Positions 17,340-26,960 of a DNA stretch of 64,000 nt are shown here, one piece after another. How positions within the stretch are numbered: position 1 is the first letter of the stretch; the number at the start of each line of letters is the position of its first letter. The stretch is from Arenibacter certesii DSM 19833 (GTDB lineage Bacteria; Bacteroidota; Bacteroidia; Flavobacteriales; Flavobacteriaceae). Under the pieces are notes generated by a model that made no database searches, had not been told where the DNA came from, and saw nothing but the letters and a program-made list of their open reading frames with translations. The stretch lies in contig NZ_AUCB01000008.1 of assembly GCF_000429545.1 (NCBI RefSeq), forward strand, positions 1-64,000, written 5' to 3'. Both the position numbers and the translations under genes were made by a program.

Positions 17340-18509
17340 ATGTTACGTATACTATATATATTAATTACCACTGTGCTCCTACTCATCTTTACCGCATGCG
17401 GGGATCAGAACAATAAAAATAAACCTCCACTTTCTGATGAAAATGAAGTGCACACCGAATCTTCTATAAAGGTCACCAAAGCCCAATTTGAGGGAGAAAA
17501 TATGGTCTTGGGAAATTTAGTTGAAAAAGATTTTCCCTTAGTTGTAGAAGTTAGGGGAGCCATAGATGTCCCCCCTAAAAGCAATGCTGTTATAAGTGCC
17601 TTTATGGGAGGTTACATTAAAAGAACTCCTTTATTAGTTGGCGATAGGGTAAGAAAAGGAGACCCTTTACTTAGCTTGGAAAATCCGGCGTTTATTCAAT
17701 TGCAACAAGAATATATGGAATCCGTTGAGCAGTTGGTCTATTTGAAATCGGAATATGAGAGACAGCGATCCCTAGTTGAAGAAAAAATAACTTCCCAAAA
17801 GAATTTCTTAAGAGCAGAAAGTGAATACAAGCGGAATTTGGCATTATACAATGGATTGCGGAAAAAACTGCAAATGCTAAACATCTCCCCCAATAATGTT
17901 GAAAAGGGAAATATTGTATCCCAAGTAACCATTTATGCTCCAATAGATGGGAACATAACCAAAGTAAATGTTTCCCCTGGCATGTATGTTTCCCCTTCCG
18001 ATGAAATTATGGAGATTATAAATACAGAACATATTCATTTGGAATTAACCTTATTTGAAAAGGATATCATGAAAATTAAAAAGGACCAACCTATTCATTT
18101 TAAAATTCCAGAAGCGTCTGACCAAACATACAATGCAGAAGTCTATTTAGTAGGCACATCCATTGATAGTGAGAATAGAACCGTTAAAGTACACGGACAT
18201 TTACATGACGACGAAAATCATTCTTTTGCCGTTGGTATGTTTGTTGAAGCGACTATTATAACGGAAAGTAAAAAACTAAAGGCACTACCAGAGGAAAGTA
18301 TTATCTCCGCAGATAATGATCATTTTGTTCTAGTTCTATTATCCGAAGATAGCGAAGGGTATTCCTTTGAAGCCAGAGAGGTAAACGTAGGGGAGAGTTA
18401 CGATGGTTTTACTGCTATTACCGATTGGGGTAATATAAAGGAAACTGAGAAGGTAATTGTGAAAGGTGGATTTAATTTAATTGGAGAATCTGGGGGGCAT
18501 GACCACTAA
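17340..18509 (+). CDS. RND efflux periplasmic adaptor (CzcB/CusB-like), lipoprotein
   Basis: Membrane-fusion protein of 389 residues. The N-terminus is a lipoprotein signal with lipobox FTAC (Cys near residue 20), anchoring it to a membrane. Order of parts: barrel-sandwich half (about 60-110, with GGYIKRTPLLVGDRVRKGDPL), helical hairpin (about 115-185), second barrel half (VTIYAPIDGNITKVNVSPGM), then a beta-barrel and membrane-proximal domain. The protein ends GESGGHDH, with His residues that may touch metal. It links the pump and the outer-membrane factor encoded just upstream, completing the tripartite export machine in one operon. A strong hairpin follows. Confidence 0.92.
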   Translation: MLRILYILITTVLLLIFTACGDQNNKNKPPLSDENEVHTESSIKVTKAQFEGENMVLGNLVEKDFPLVVEVRGAIDVPPKSNAVISAFMGGYIKRTPLLVGDRVRKGDPLLSLENPAFIQLQQEYMESVEQLVYLKSEYERQRSLVEEKITSQKNFLRAESEYKRNLALYNGLRKKLQMLNISPNNVEKGNIVSQVTIYAPIDGNITKVNVSPGMYVSPSDEIMEIINTEHIHLELTLFEKDIMKIKKDQPIHFKIPEASDQTYNAEVYLVGTSIDSENRTVKVHGHLHDDENHSFAVGMFVEATIITESKKLKALPEESIISADNDHFVLVLLSEDSEGYSFEAREVNVGESYDGFTAITDWGNIKETEKVIVKGGFNLIGESGGHDH

Positions 18510-18563
18510 TTACTTAAACTGACAGTGTTTATACCTATAGAACATACCATTACAGATAGAATT

Positions 18564-18603
18564 AAAAAAAAAGGCTAAGGGAGAAATTCATTTAGCCTTT
18601 TTT
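18564..18603. terminator. Bidirectional terminator between efflux and hydroxyproline genes
   Basis: AAAGGCTAA (18570-18578) pairs with TTAGCCTTT (18592-18600), with an A-run before and a T-run after. It can serve both the plus-strand efflux operon and the minus-strand oxidoreductase operon. Confidence 0.82.
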
Positions 18604-18623
18604 ATTGCACCCCTGCTCAAGAG

Positions 18624-19874
18624 CTAAAATTTTCGGTCCGGTGAAAAGCCAATGATATCCATACCCGTCTTTTTATCTGAGATGATCTCCGAAACCAATT
18701 TTCCTGTGGCAGGCCCTAGACTCCAACCCATCATAGCATGACCAGTGGCGAAGGTTAGGTTTCTAATATGTTTAGTTCTCCCAATATAGGGAAGTCCGTC
18801 TGGAGATATAGGCCGAAGCCCACTCTCTGCAGCCTCTTTTTCTTCTTGGTTAATCTTGATATCGGGAAAATACTGAGTAGTGGCATCTGCAATAGCTGCC
18901 ACGCGCTCTTTTCTAATCAACGTATTAATTCCTGAGAACTCCATAGTTCCCGCAAATCTAGTGTAATCGGTCATAGGGGTAACCGCTACCTTAGACTCCA
19001 TAAGAATAGCCGGAATAGTGATTCCGGTAGGCCTGTACACATTTATCCTATACCCTTTTCCCGCCTGTAAGGGCAGTTTAATATGTAATTTTTTAGATAG
19101 ATTTTCACTCCAAGTTCCAGATGCCAGAACCACCTCATCTACCACATAGATATCTTTATTGGTAATCACCTGCTCAATCTTTGCATTAGCAAACTGAAAA
19201 TCGGTTACCTCCTCGTGAGACCTAATGATGACCCCCACCTTTTTTAGGTGCGTTATCATTTTTCCCATAAACTCCGTTGGCGTGGTATGACCATCACATT
19301 CGTAATGTATGGCACCCTTAACATCCATATTCACATTGGGCTGTAGGGCATTCAATCCTTTTTTATCTAAAAACTGTACTTCCAAGCCTAGATCGGCAGC
19401 TTTTTTCGCCACTTGCATTTCATACGCTCCTTCCTTATCGGTTTTATAAAGCATTAAAAGGCCTTTTCGTTCCAATTGGAAATCCCCTAAATCGCCCGAA
19501 TTTTTTATATCCGTAAAAAGCTCCCTACTTATTAAATTTATTTCTTTTATCCAAGGTCCCGCCACTTCTACTTTTTCCGTGGTAGAGGAACGATGGAAGT
19601 ACCAAGACCATTTAAAAAAATCGATATCCCATCGTGGTTTCATATAAAATGGACTGGTAGGGTTAAACATCCACTTAATCCCTTTAGAGATCATCCCTGG
19701 GGAGGCCAAAGGAATAATATGGCTGGGGGTAATATAGCCAGCATTCACATGTGATGCTCCGGACTTCATATCAGATTTATCCAATACTGTAACCTGATGC
19801 CCCACTTTTTGCAAGAAATACGCTGAACAGAGTCCGGCAATACCTCCACCAATAATCAATACATTTTTTTTCAT
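18624..19874 (-). CDS. DadA-like FAD D-amino acid oxidoreductase (probable D-hydroxyproline dehydrogenase)
   Basis: FAD-dependent oxidoreductase of the DAO/DadA family, 416 residues. The N-terminal dinucleotide-binding motif is IIGGGIAGLCSAYFL (about 6-20), followed by the acidic residue of the ribose site in VTVLDKSD. The C-terminal FAD motif is SPDGLPYIGRT, then GHAMMGWSLGPATGKLV, typical of DadA. It lies one base after 4-hydroxyproline epimerase and in one operon with a semialdehyde dehydrogenase. The likely substrate is therefore cis-4-hydroxy-D-proline, oxidised to 1-pyrroline-4-hydroxy-2-carboxylate, with electrons passed to the respiratory chain. A general D-amino acid dehydrogenase remains possible. 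Last gene of the operon. Confidence 0.88.
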   Translation of the reverse strand: MKKNVLIIGGGIAGLCSAYFLQKVGHQVTVLDKSDMKSGASHVNAGYITPSHIIPLASPGMISKGIKWMFNPTSPFYMKPRWDIDFFKWSWYFHRSSTTEKVEVAGPWIKEINLISRELFTDIKNSGDLGDFQLERKGLLMLYKTDKEGAYEMQVAKKAADLGLEVQFLDKKGLNALQPNVNMDVKGAIHYECDGHTTPTEFMGKMITHLKKVGVIIRSHEEVTDFQFANAKIEQVITNKDIYVVDEVVLASGTWSENLSKKLHIKLPLQAGKGYRINVYRPTGITIPAILMESKVAVTPMTDYTRFAGTMEFSGINTLIRKERVAAIADATTQYFPDIKINQEEKEAAESGLRPISPDGLPYIGRTKHIRNLTFATGHAMMGWSLGPATGKLVSEIISDKKTGMDIIGFSPDRKF

Positions 19875-19875
19875 A

Positions 19876-20883
19876 TTACACTACTTGAAATCCATGGGCA
19901 TAAGGATCCTCATCATCTATTATGATGGTGTTATAGCCATACACTTTTGCCCACCCTTTAATACTAGGAGTAATTGCCTTTATTCCGTTTATTGAAGTTT
20001 CTTCCTCTATAATCCCCGTAAATTGAGATCCTATATAACTTTCATGGATAAAAGTTTCGCCCAGCTTTAATTTTCCTTTGGCATGCCATTGCGCCATCCT
20101 TGCCGAGGTTCCCGTACCACAGGGAGATCTATCAATTGCCTTATCGCCATAAAATACCGCATTTCTAGCTGTAGCCAAAGCACTTAAGGTTTTTCCTGTC
20201 CATTGTATATGGCTTAATCCACTTATAGTCTCATTTTCTGGATGAACAAATTTATTTGGAAATTTTAAATTGATTTTATCCCGTATTTCCTGGCTGAAAT
20301 TAATTAATTGAGCGGCTGAATATTCTTGAATACCCTTAAAATTTTTTTGAGGATCTACAATTGCATAAAAATTCCCACCATAGGCTACATCAAAAACCAA
20401 TTCTCCCAATCCGTAACATTCTATGGTGAGTTCCGAAGCAGCTAAGTAAGATTTCACATTGGTCAATTGCACCCAATCTACCTTTGTTCCTGTTTGTTGA
20501 TAATTTATCTTTACCAAACCAGCCGGAGTTTCCAATTTGATGGTTCCTGGATTTTTTGGCGACAACAAGCCTTCCTCTATCCCAATTGTAATGGAACCAA
20601 TGGTGCCATGACCACACATGGGCAGACATCCACTAGTCTCCAAAAAAAGAATTCCACAATCGTTGTTGGGATCTTGTGGGGGATAAAATATACTCCCACT
20701 CATCATGTCGTGCCCTCTAGGCTCAAACATGAGACCTTTTCTTATCCAGTCGTATTCCTGTAAAAAGTGTTGACGTTTTTCACTCATAGAATTTCCATGA
20801 AGCTGCGGACCGCCACCTGCCACTACCCTAACCGGGTTTCCACAGGTATGGGCATCAACACAAAAGAATGTTTTTCGTGCCAT
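19876..20883 (-). CDS. 4-hydroxyproline 2-epimerase
   Basis: Proline-racemase superfamily enzyme, 335 residues. Both catalytic cysteines are present: C90 in CLPMCGHGTIG and C255 in RSPCGTGTSA. Two Cys indicate an epimerase or racemase; trans-3-hydroxyproline dehydratases replace one of them. With the DadA-like and semialdehyde dehydrogenase neighbours, the reaction is trans-4-hydroxy-L-proline to cis-4-hydroxy-D-proline, the first step of bacterial hydroxyproline use. No cofactor is needed in this family. Six bases separate it from the upstream dehydrogenase gene and one from the downstream oxidoreductase gene, so the three are co-transcribed. Confidence 0.93.
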   Translation of the reverse strand: MARKTFFCVDAHTCGNPVRVVAGGGPQLHGNSMSEKRQHFLQEYDWIRKGLMFEPRGHDMMSGSIFYPPQDPNNDCGILFLETSGCLPMCGHGTIGSITIGIEEGLLSPKNPGTIKLETPAGLVKINYQQTGTKVDWVQLTNVKSYLAASELTIECYGLGELVFDVAYGGNFYAIVDPQKNFKGIQEYSAAQLINFSQEIRDKINLKFPNKFVHPENETISGLSHIQWTGKTLSALATARNAVFYGDKAIDRSPCGTGTSARMAQWHAKGKLKLGETFIHESYIGSQFTGIIEEETSINGIKAITPSIKGWAKVYGYNTIIIDDEDPYAHGFQVV

Positions 20884-20889
20884 TCATCC

Positions 20890-22473
20890 TTAGATGTTTC
20901 GATCTGTATTTTCTCCATTTACCTGCCTCATAATCCCTAACACATTCTTATTTTGCAAGGCTTGGGGCAGTAGTTCCTCTGGCCAACTTTGAAATGATAC
21001 CGGTCTCACCCATCTTTTTATGGCAGAGGTCCCAACAGAGGTAAACCTACTGTCGGTTGATGCGGGAAATGGTCCTCCGTGCATCATGGAAGGACAGACT
21101 TCCACTCCTGTAGGCACCCCATTAAATATAATACGCCCTACCCTTTTCATTAAGGCATTGGCCACCTTTGGTGATCTTTTTAATTCGTCCTCGTCACCCA
21201 AAATGGTACCCGTAAGTTGTCCCTCCAAATGATTAATAACATGGACTAACTCCTCCTTGTCCGAACAGCTAACTACTATTGAAAATGGTCCAAAGACCTC
21301 TCGGTGTAAGATAGGATTCTCCAAAAACACCTTCGCGTCCACAGCTAAAATCCTTTGGACAGCATGATTAGGAGGGATTTCTCCTTTTAAATCAGTAATT
21401 TTTTCAGTTCTGGGTTGAGCAGATAGTTCTTGCTTACCCCTTTGGTAACCATCATAAATGTTAGGATGCAACATACATGCAGGTTCTATTTTTTCGATTT
21501 CGGCACTCAAGGTGTTTATAAAATTAGAAAAACTCGCTCCTTTTATCCCTAAAATAAGTCCGGGATTGGTGCAGAATTGTCCTGCTCCCAAAGTAATGGA
21601 TCCTGCATATTGAGCTGCCCAATATGCACCTTTCTCCTTTAAAGCTCCCGGTAACGCTACTACAGGATTTATACTGCCCATTTCTGCGAAAACGGGTATG
21701 GGTTCCTTTCGCTGATTTGCCAAGCGATATAAGGCCATCCCGCCATTAAAACTGCCAGTAAAACCTACCCCCTTAATTTTAGGGTGCATCGTTAAAAGTT
21801 GGCCTACCGCTACATCACTACTATTTAAATTGGAGAAGACCCCATCTGGCATCCCTGTTCTTTGTGCGGCCTTTATTATTGCGGAAGAAACTAATTCCCC
21901 GGTACCTGCGTGCATAGGGTGACTCTTTACAACTACGGGACATCCGGCAGCTAGAGCACTGGCCATATCCCCTCCGGCAGTAGAAAAGGCTAACGGAAAA
22001 TTACTGGCGCCAAAAACTGCTATAGGTCCTATAGGAACCATCATTTTACGCAAATCTACTTTGGGCATTGGCTCCCTTGAAGGTTGCGCAGTATCAATCG
22101 TAGCCGCTACCCAAGAACCCTCCAATAACAAGGCTGCAAATGCCCTTAATTGCCCCATGGTCCTTCCGCGTTCTCCCAGGGCCCTGCCTTCTGGTAATCC
22201 AGATTCTTGCATAAAAACGGTAATCAATTGTTCCCCCAAAACTGCTATTTCGTCCGCAATGGCATTTAAAAATTTAGCCCTCTGAACATATGGAAGATTA
22301 CTATAAGGGTCAAACGCCTTGGAAGCCTTTTCTACAGCAGCTTCAATTTCTTTAATATCCGCTTCATAAAATGTCCATTCCGTAGGTATATTCAATTTTG
22401 GATTGAAGGTGTGAAATGTTTTGCTTCCTTTCGCGGATTGCTCTTCCCCTATATAGTTCTTTCCTGTAATCAT
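20890..22473 (-). CDS. NADP-type aldehyde dehydrogenase (2-oxoglutarate semialdehyde dehydrogenase)
   Basis: Aldehyde dehydrogenase of 527 residues, the length of the class-III ketoglutarate-semialdehyde dehydrogenases found in hydroxyproline clusters. Catalytic Cys lies in LGAGQFCTNPG (about 305) and the general-base Glu in VFAEMGSINP (about 267). The glycine-rich nucleotide site is VGFTGSFNGG. It would oxidise 2,5-dioxopentanoate to 2-oxoglutarate, feeding carbon into the TCA cycle. It is the first gene of the operon; about 370 bases upstream separate it from the divergent peptidase gene. The intermediate deaminase (DapA-like) is not next to it. Confidence 0.88.
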   Translation of the reverse strand: MITGKNYIGEEQSAKGSKTFHTFNPKLNIPTEWTFYEADIKEIEAAVEKASKAFDPYSNLPYVQRAKFLNAIADEIAVLGEQLITVFMQESGLPEGRALGERGRTMGQLRAFAALLLEGSWVAATIDTAQPSREPMPKVDLRKMMVPIGPIAVFGASNFPLAFSTAGGDMASALAAGCPVVVKSHPMHAGTGELVSSAIIKAAQRTGMPDGVFSNLNSSDVAVGQLLTMHPKIKGVGFTGSFNGGMALYRLANQRKEPIPVFAEMGSINPVVALPGALKEKGAYWAAQYAGSITLGAGQFCTNPGLILGIKGASFSNFINTLSAEIEKIEPACMLHPNIYDGYQRGKQELSAQPRTEKITDLKGEIPPNHAVQRILAVDAKVFLENPILHREVFGPFSIVVSCSDKEELVHVINHLEGQLTGTILGDEDELKRSPKVANALMKRVGRIIFNGVPTGVEVCPSMMHGGPFPASTDSRFTSVGTSAIKRWVRPVSFQSWPEELLPQALQNKNVLGIMRQVNGENTDRNI

Positions 22474-22850
22474 TATAAAATTATATTATCCAACTAGCAC
22501 TTAATTGGTTTTGCATCCACTAATGTAAGATTTTAACCTATTATATAAAAGATAGCATCTAATAAGAAATGAAATGACCACCGTAATAATCATCTTAGAA
22601 AGTATTCTTATAAAAAGCAATAACCTTTAAAACCTAATCTGTTTTTCCAAAAACCTTTTCTTTATCGATGGCATTCTGCCTTTCCTTACATCAATATTAA
22701 CACCTTATAATAAGCCTAATTTACTGGATATCATATTATCCTGGGTCACAGGAAAATGATGTTTCAGTTTTATAATAATACTAGGATAGTATCCTTTTTA
22801 TTTTCCTTATTTTTGACAGATTTTGAATTTATTAATATTAATATCATACA
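22474..22850. other. Intergenic region, 377 bases, divergent promoters
   Basis: Spacer between the hydroxyproline operon (leftward) and the M28 peptidase (rightward). A perfect dyad AGGATA-g-TATCCT (22783-22795) sits 13 bases before a TATTTTTG element (22808-22815) for the peptidase. No clear promoter was found for the leftward operon, and no further gene. Confidence 0.5.
22808..22815 (+). promoter_or_regulatory. Possible -7 element of the M28 peptidase
   Basis: TATTTTTG fits TAnnTTTG exactly and lies 35 bases before the start codon. No TTG is at the expected upstream distance; the dyad at 22783-22795 occupies that place. Confidence 0.4.
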
Positions 22851-24413
22851 ATGAAAAGAATTTTGTTTGTTGCGCTAGGACTAACCATGGCGTGCAATTC
22901 ATCGCAAAAAACGGTTAACAAGCAGACGGCACAACAGTTAGAGGATGTAAATCCTTTTACCTACGCCGAAACTATTACTGAAGCAGAATTAAAAGAGCAT
23001 TTATACATCTATGCTTCTGATGAGTTTGAAGGTAGAGATACTGGAAAACCAGGCCAAAAGAAAGCAGTAGAATATATTAAAGCAGAATATATTAAAAATG
23101 GAATTCCCGCTGCCCAAGAAAATGGGGACTATTTTCAAGACGTTCCTTTAAGCATCAACAAATTACCTACTGGGAGTATTACTATCAATGGTAAAAAAAT
23201 TGAAAACGGAGAAGGTATACTCAGCTTTACCCAAGCAAAAGGTAATTTTGACAATATAGTTTACGTAAACAATGGTATTGAAGAAGAAAATTACTCGGAT
23301 TATGCCGGATTGGATGTAAAGGGAAAAATAGTTTTAATGAAGTCGGGGGAACCTATTAATGCTGATGGAACTTACACTATTTCTGGAAATCAGGAAAAGT
23401 CCGTTTGGAGCAATATGTCAGAATCTATTGGAAAGAGAATGGAATTGGCACAGAGCAAAGGCGCCGTTGGAGTTCTTTATTTTGACACTGACAATTATGG
23501 TCGTTTTAAAAATAGATTTAACCATATGCAGGCCAACGATAGTGGTCGTATGGGCTTAAAGGCAGATAACAATGAAGATTTCTTTTATTTGTTAGTCGAT
23601 TCTTCAACTGCCAACGAATTACTTCCGAATATCACAGAAGAGAATTCTTCAAAAACTGTAGCTTCTAAAGTAGCACTAAACATAGAAAGTGCTAATGAGG
23701 ATATACAATCAGAAAATGTAGTAGCTGTACTTAAAGGTTCAGAAAAGCCAAATGAGTATATTGTTATTTCTTCTCACTTAGACCACGTAGGTGTAAACAA
23801 GGAAGGGGAAATTTTTAATGGTGCAGACGATGATGGTTCTGGAACAGTTGGAATGTTAGAAATAGCACAAGCTTTTAAAGCCGCTGCAGATGCAGGTCAC
23901 GGTCCAAAAAGATCTATTGTATTTTTACACGTTACGGCAGAAGAGAAAGGTTTGTTAGGATCTAAATATTACGCAGACTATGACCCTATATTTCCCCTGT
24001 CCGAAACAGTAGCAAATTTAAATATTGATATGATCGGGAGAATAGATCCAAAGAGAAGTGGGGAAAGAAACTACATCTATCTTATTGGAGCCGATAAGTT
24101 GAGTACTGAACTTCATGAAATCTCTGAAGCAGTCAATGAGAAATATATGAATATTGAACTGGATTACACCTATAATGATGAGAACGATCCTAACCGTTTT
24201 TATTACAGAAGTGATCACTACAACTTTGCCAAGAACAATATTCCGATCATTTTTTATTTTAATGGTACCCATGAGGACTATCACCTACCAGGCGATACTC
24301 CAGATAAAATAAACTACGATCTATTGGAAAACAGAACAAGATTGGTATTCCTTACCGCTTGGGAGTTAGCCAATAGAGATGCTAGAATTATTGTAGACAA
24401 ACAAGCAAAATAA
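22851..24413 (+). CDS. M28-family zinc aminopeptidase, lipoprotein
   Basis: Exported metallopeptidase of 520 residues. The N-terminus has a lipoprotein signal (LGLTMAC, Cys at about 15). A PA-like insert lies at about 130-240, and the M28 catalytic domain follows. Zinc ligands and catalytic residues are visible: His and Asp in SSHLDHVG (about 307-314), Asp in FNGADDDGSG, the Glu pair in VTAEEKGLLG, Asp in NIDMIGR and His in GTHEDYHLPGD. It would remove N-terminal residues from peptides outside the inner membrane; the exact specificity is unknown. It is monocistronic, with a strong terminator after it. Confidence 0.92.
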   Translation: MKRILFVALGLTMACNSSQKTVNKQTAQQLEDVNPFTYAETITEAELKEHLYIYASDEFEGRDTGKPGQKKAVEYIKAEYIKNGIPAAQENGDYFQDVPLSINKLPTGSITINGKKIENGEGILSFTQAKGNFDNIVYVNNGIEEENYSDYAGLDVKGKIVLMKSGEPINADGTYTISGNQEKSVWSNMSESIGKRMELAQSKGAVGVLYFDTDNYGRFKNRFNHMQANDSGRMGLKADNNEDFFYLLVDSSTANELLPNITEENSSKTVASKVALNIESANEDIQSENVVAVLKGSEKPNEYIVISSHLDHVGVNKEGEIFNGADDDGSGTVGMLEIAQAFKAAADAGHGPKRSIVFLHVTAEEKGLLGSKYYADYDPIFPLSETVANLNIDMIGRIDPKRSGERNYIYLIGADKLSTELHEISEAVNEKYMNIELDYTYNDENDPNRFYYRSDHYNFAKNNIPIIFYFNGTHEDYHLPGDTPDKINYDLLENRTRLVFLTAWELANRDARIIVDKQAK

Positions 24414-24743
24414 CTATTGCTTTTTATTGTTGTTTTTCCTTGTAATAAACAATTAGCTACGGGGGTCGAAATTAAATTTCGACCCCCGTTTTTATTTTTG
24501 CCACCGATTATAATACCATTCGACTATCCACCTTAAACTTATCAAAGACACCACTATCACGGGAATAACGTAACTTATTTAAGCGGCCAATAGTCCAAGA
24601 AATCATGATTTTTAAGGTTGAACATCGTAATTCTATCCATTTTAATTTCAAGAACTTGTTAGATAGTTATAACTTAGCTTGATTAAGTTTTTAGGGCATA
24701 TGCCTTTTACAAATAAAAAATAAGTAGTTTATAAAATAGTAAA
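24414..24743. other. Intergenic region, 330 bases, leu leader
   Basis: Contains the peptidase terminator (24459-24495) and then about 245 bases before leuC. I found no leucine-rich leader peptide, no attenuator hairpin and no clear TTG/TAnnTTTG promoter there, although a leu promoter must lie in it. Confidence 0.5.
24459..24495 (+). terminator. Strong terminator after the M28 peptidase
   Basis: ACGGGGGTCGAAATT (24459-24473) pairs with AATTTCGACCCCCGT (24475-24489), followed by a T-rich run. It is one of the strongest hairpins in the window. Confidence 0.92.
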
Positions 24744-26156
24744 ATGAAGAAAACGTTATTCGATAAGGTTTGGGATTCCCATGTTGTACATTCCATAGAA
24801 AATGGCCCTGATGTACTTTTTATAGATCGCCATATGATTCATGAAGTTACTAGTCCAGTAGCTTTTCAGGGCTTAAAAACCAGGGATATTCCGGTGATGT
24901 ATCCCGAAAAAACCTTTGCGACCGCAGATCACAACACCCCAACCATAAATCAACATTTACCAGTAGAAGATCCCCTTTCCGCCAATCAATTAAGGGCATT
25001 GGAAGAGAATTCCAATGAACACGGAATCTCGTATTGGGGATTGGGCCACAAAAAGAACGGAATAGTTCACGTGGTTGGTCCAGAATACGGTATTACTCAA
25101 CCTGGGGCTACAATTGTATGTGGAGACTCCCATACCTCTACTCATGGTGCTTTTGGCGCTATTGCCTTTGGGATAGGAACTTCGGAAGTAGAGATGGTTT
25201 TGGCCACACAGTGTATTATGCAGCAAAAGGCCAAATCTATGAGGATCAATGTTAATGGTTCTCTGAACCGTGGTGTAACTCCAAAGGATGTTGCTCTTTA
25301 TATAATTTCTAAACTCACTACTTCCGGGGCCACAGGATATTTTGTTGAATATGCAGGAGGGGTATTCAGAAATATGAGCATGGAAGGTAGAATGACGGTA
25401 TGTAACCTAAGTATAGAAATGGGTGCCCGAGGCGGGATGATTGCTCCTGATGAAAAGACATTTGAATATATAAAGGGAAGGGAATTTACTCCTGTTGGGG
25501 AAGCTTGGGATAAAGCTATGAGCTATTGGAGTACTTTAAAATCAGATGAGGGTGCTCAATTTGATCATGAAGTTACTTTTGATGCCGCTGATATTGAACC
25601 AATGATCACCTTTGGGACCAATCCTGGAATGGGAATGGCTATAACTAAAGATATCCCAATGGCCAAGGATGTTGAGGGCGCTGTTAACACCTATAAAAAG
25701 TCTTTGGAATATATGAATTTTCAAGAGGGGGATAATATGATTGGAAAACCAATCGATTTTGTTTTCCTTGGAAGTTGTACCAACGGCCGTATAGAAGATT
25801 TTAGGGCTTTCGCTTCTATAGTTAAAGGAAGAAAGAAAGCAGATAACGTTACTGCATGGTTGGTGCCTGGCTCTCATAAGGTAGTTTCCGCAATTAAGGA
25901 AGAAGGCATACTAGAGGTATTACAAGAAGCAGGATTTGCTTTACGCGAACCAGGATGTTCTGCTTGTTTGGCCATGAACGACGATAAGGTTCCAGCAGGA
26001 AAATACGCCGTTAGCACCTCTAACAGGAATTTTGAAGGTAGACAAGGGCCGGGAGCTAGAACACTATTAGCCAGTCCATTAGTAGCAGCCGCAGCGGCGG
26101 TTACTGGGAAGGTTACCGACCCAAGAGAACTGATGGAGCTAGAGATGGCACACTAA
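24744..26156 (+). CDS. leuC: 3-isopropylmalate dehydratase large subunit
   Basis: Aconitase-family large subunit, 470 residues. With LeuD it isomerises 2-isopropylmalate to 3-isopropylmalate in leucine synthesis. The three Cys ligands of the 4Fe-4S cluster are visible: one in GSCTNGR (about 350) and two in [11 protein letters not shown] (about 411-414). The substrate motif [13 protein letters not shown] is also present. First gene of leuC-leuD-leuA-leuB on one strand; leuD follows after 67 bases. Normal length. Confidence 0.97.
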   Translation: MKKTLFDKVWDSHVVHSIENGPDVLFIDRHMIHEVTSPVAFQGLKTRDIPVMYPEKTFATADHNTPTINQHLPVEDPLSANQLRALEENSNEHGISYWGLGHKKNGIVHVVGPEYGITQPGATIVCGDSHTSTHGAFGAIAFGIGTSEVEMVLATQCIMQQKAKSMRINVNGSLNRGVTPKDVALYIISKLTTSGATGYFVEYAGGVFRNMSMEGRMTVCNLSIEMGARGGMIAPDEKTFEYIKGREFTPVGEAWDKAMSYWSTLKSDEGAQFDHEVTFDAADIEPMITFGTNPGMGMAITKDIPMAKDVEGAVNTYKKSLEYMNFQEGDNMIGKPIDFVFLGSCTNGRIEDFRAFASIVKGRKKADNVTAWLVPGSHKVVSAIKEEGILEVLQEAGFALREPGCSACLAMNDDKVPAGKYAVSTSNRNFEGRQGPGARTLLASPLVAAAAAVTGKVTDPRELMELEMAH

Positions 26157-26223
26157 ATCCAAAGAATAAGAACTTAATAAAATTCGCATAAAGCCTTTTG
26201 TGCTTAGCAAAAAAGTAATAATA

Positions 26224-26820
26224 ATGGCATACGATAAATTTACAGTTTTAAAATCAACAGGAGTCCCACTTCCAATAGAAAATGTGGATACAGACCAGAT
26301 CATCCCAGCGCGATTTCTAAAAGCCACCGAACGTAAAGGTTTTGGAGATAATCTATTTCGTGATTGGAGATACCATCCGGACAATACTCCGAAAAAGGAT
26401 TTTGTTTTGAACAATCCAATCTACGGTGGAAAAATATTAGTAGGTGGAAAAAATTTTGGTTCAGGATCTTCCCGTGAACACGCGGCATGGGCGGTTTATG
26501 ACTATGGATTTAGATGTGTAGTATCTAGCTTCTTTGCCGATATTTTTAGAAACAACTGCTTAAATATAGGGGTTCTTCCGGTACAGGTTAGTCCTGAGTT
26601 CTTACATAAAATTTTTACAGCGATAGAGGCAGACCCTAAAACAGAAATTGTAGTAGACTTACAAGAACAATCCATTACCCTTACGGCCACCGGAGAAAAG
26701 GAGAATTTTGATATCAACGATTACAAAAAGCAGAATATGCTGAACGGTTTTGACGATATCGATTATCTTTTGAACATTAAGGAAGACATCCGGGATTTTG
26801 CTAAAAACGCACCGCTATAA
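26224..26820 (+). CDS. leuD: 3-isopropylmalate dehydratase small subunit
   Basis: Small subunit of 198 residues, the swivel domain of the aconitase fold, containing [29 protein letters not shown] and [10 protein letters not shown]. It forms the active enzyme with LeuC, encoded directly upstream. The start is set at the ATG at 26224 ([13 protein letters not shown]); the frame is open upstream to a GTG at 26200, but the extra eight residues do not fit the family. Followed by a 140-base gap to leuA. Confidence 0.96.
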   Translation: MAYDKFTVLKSTGVPLPIENVDTDQIIPARFLKATERKGFGDNLFRDWRYHPDNTPKKDFVLNNPIYGGKILVGGKNFGSGSSREHAAWAVYDYGFRCVVSSFFADIFRNNCLNIGVLPVQVSPEFLHKIFTAIEADPKTEIVVDLQEQSITLTATGEKENFDINDYKKQNMLNGFDDIDYLLNIKEDIRDFAKNAPL

Positions 26821-26960
26821 AATGATGGATCTTAAATAAAAAGTTGGATTTTAGATTGCCCGGGGTTACTTGTTGAACTATATTCTACAAACCAGTTTAG
26901 GCAGTATATGAGAATATTTAGTTAATGGGCAATAGGAATACGTACACTACTTCCGCATAA

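Noticed and set aside
24490-24743. Leucine leader peptide or T-box attenuator before leuC
   Set aside because: No run of Leu codons, no T-box sequence and no terminator hairpin close to leuC.
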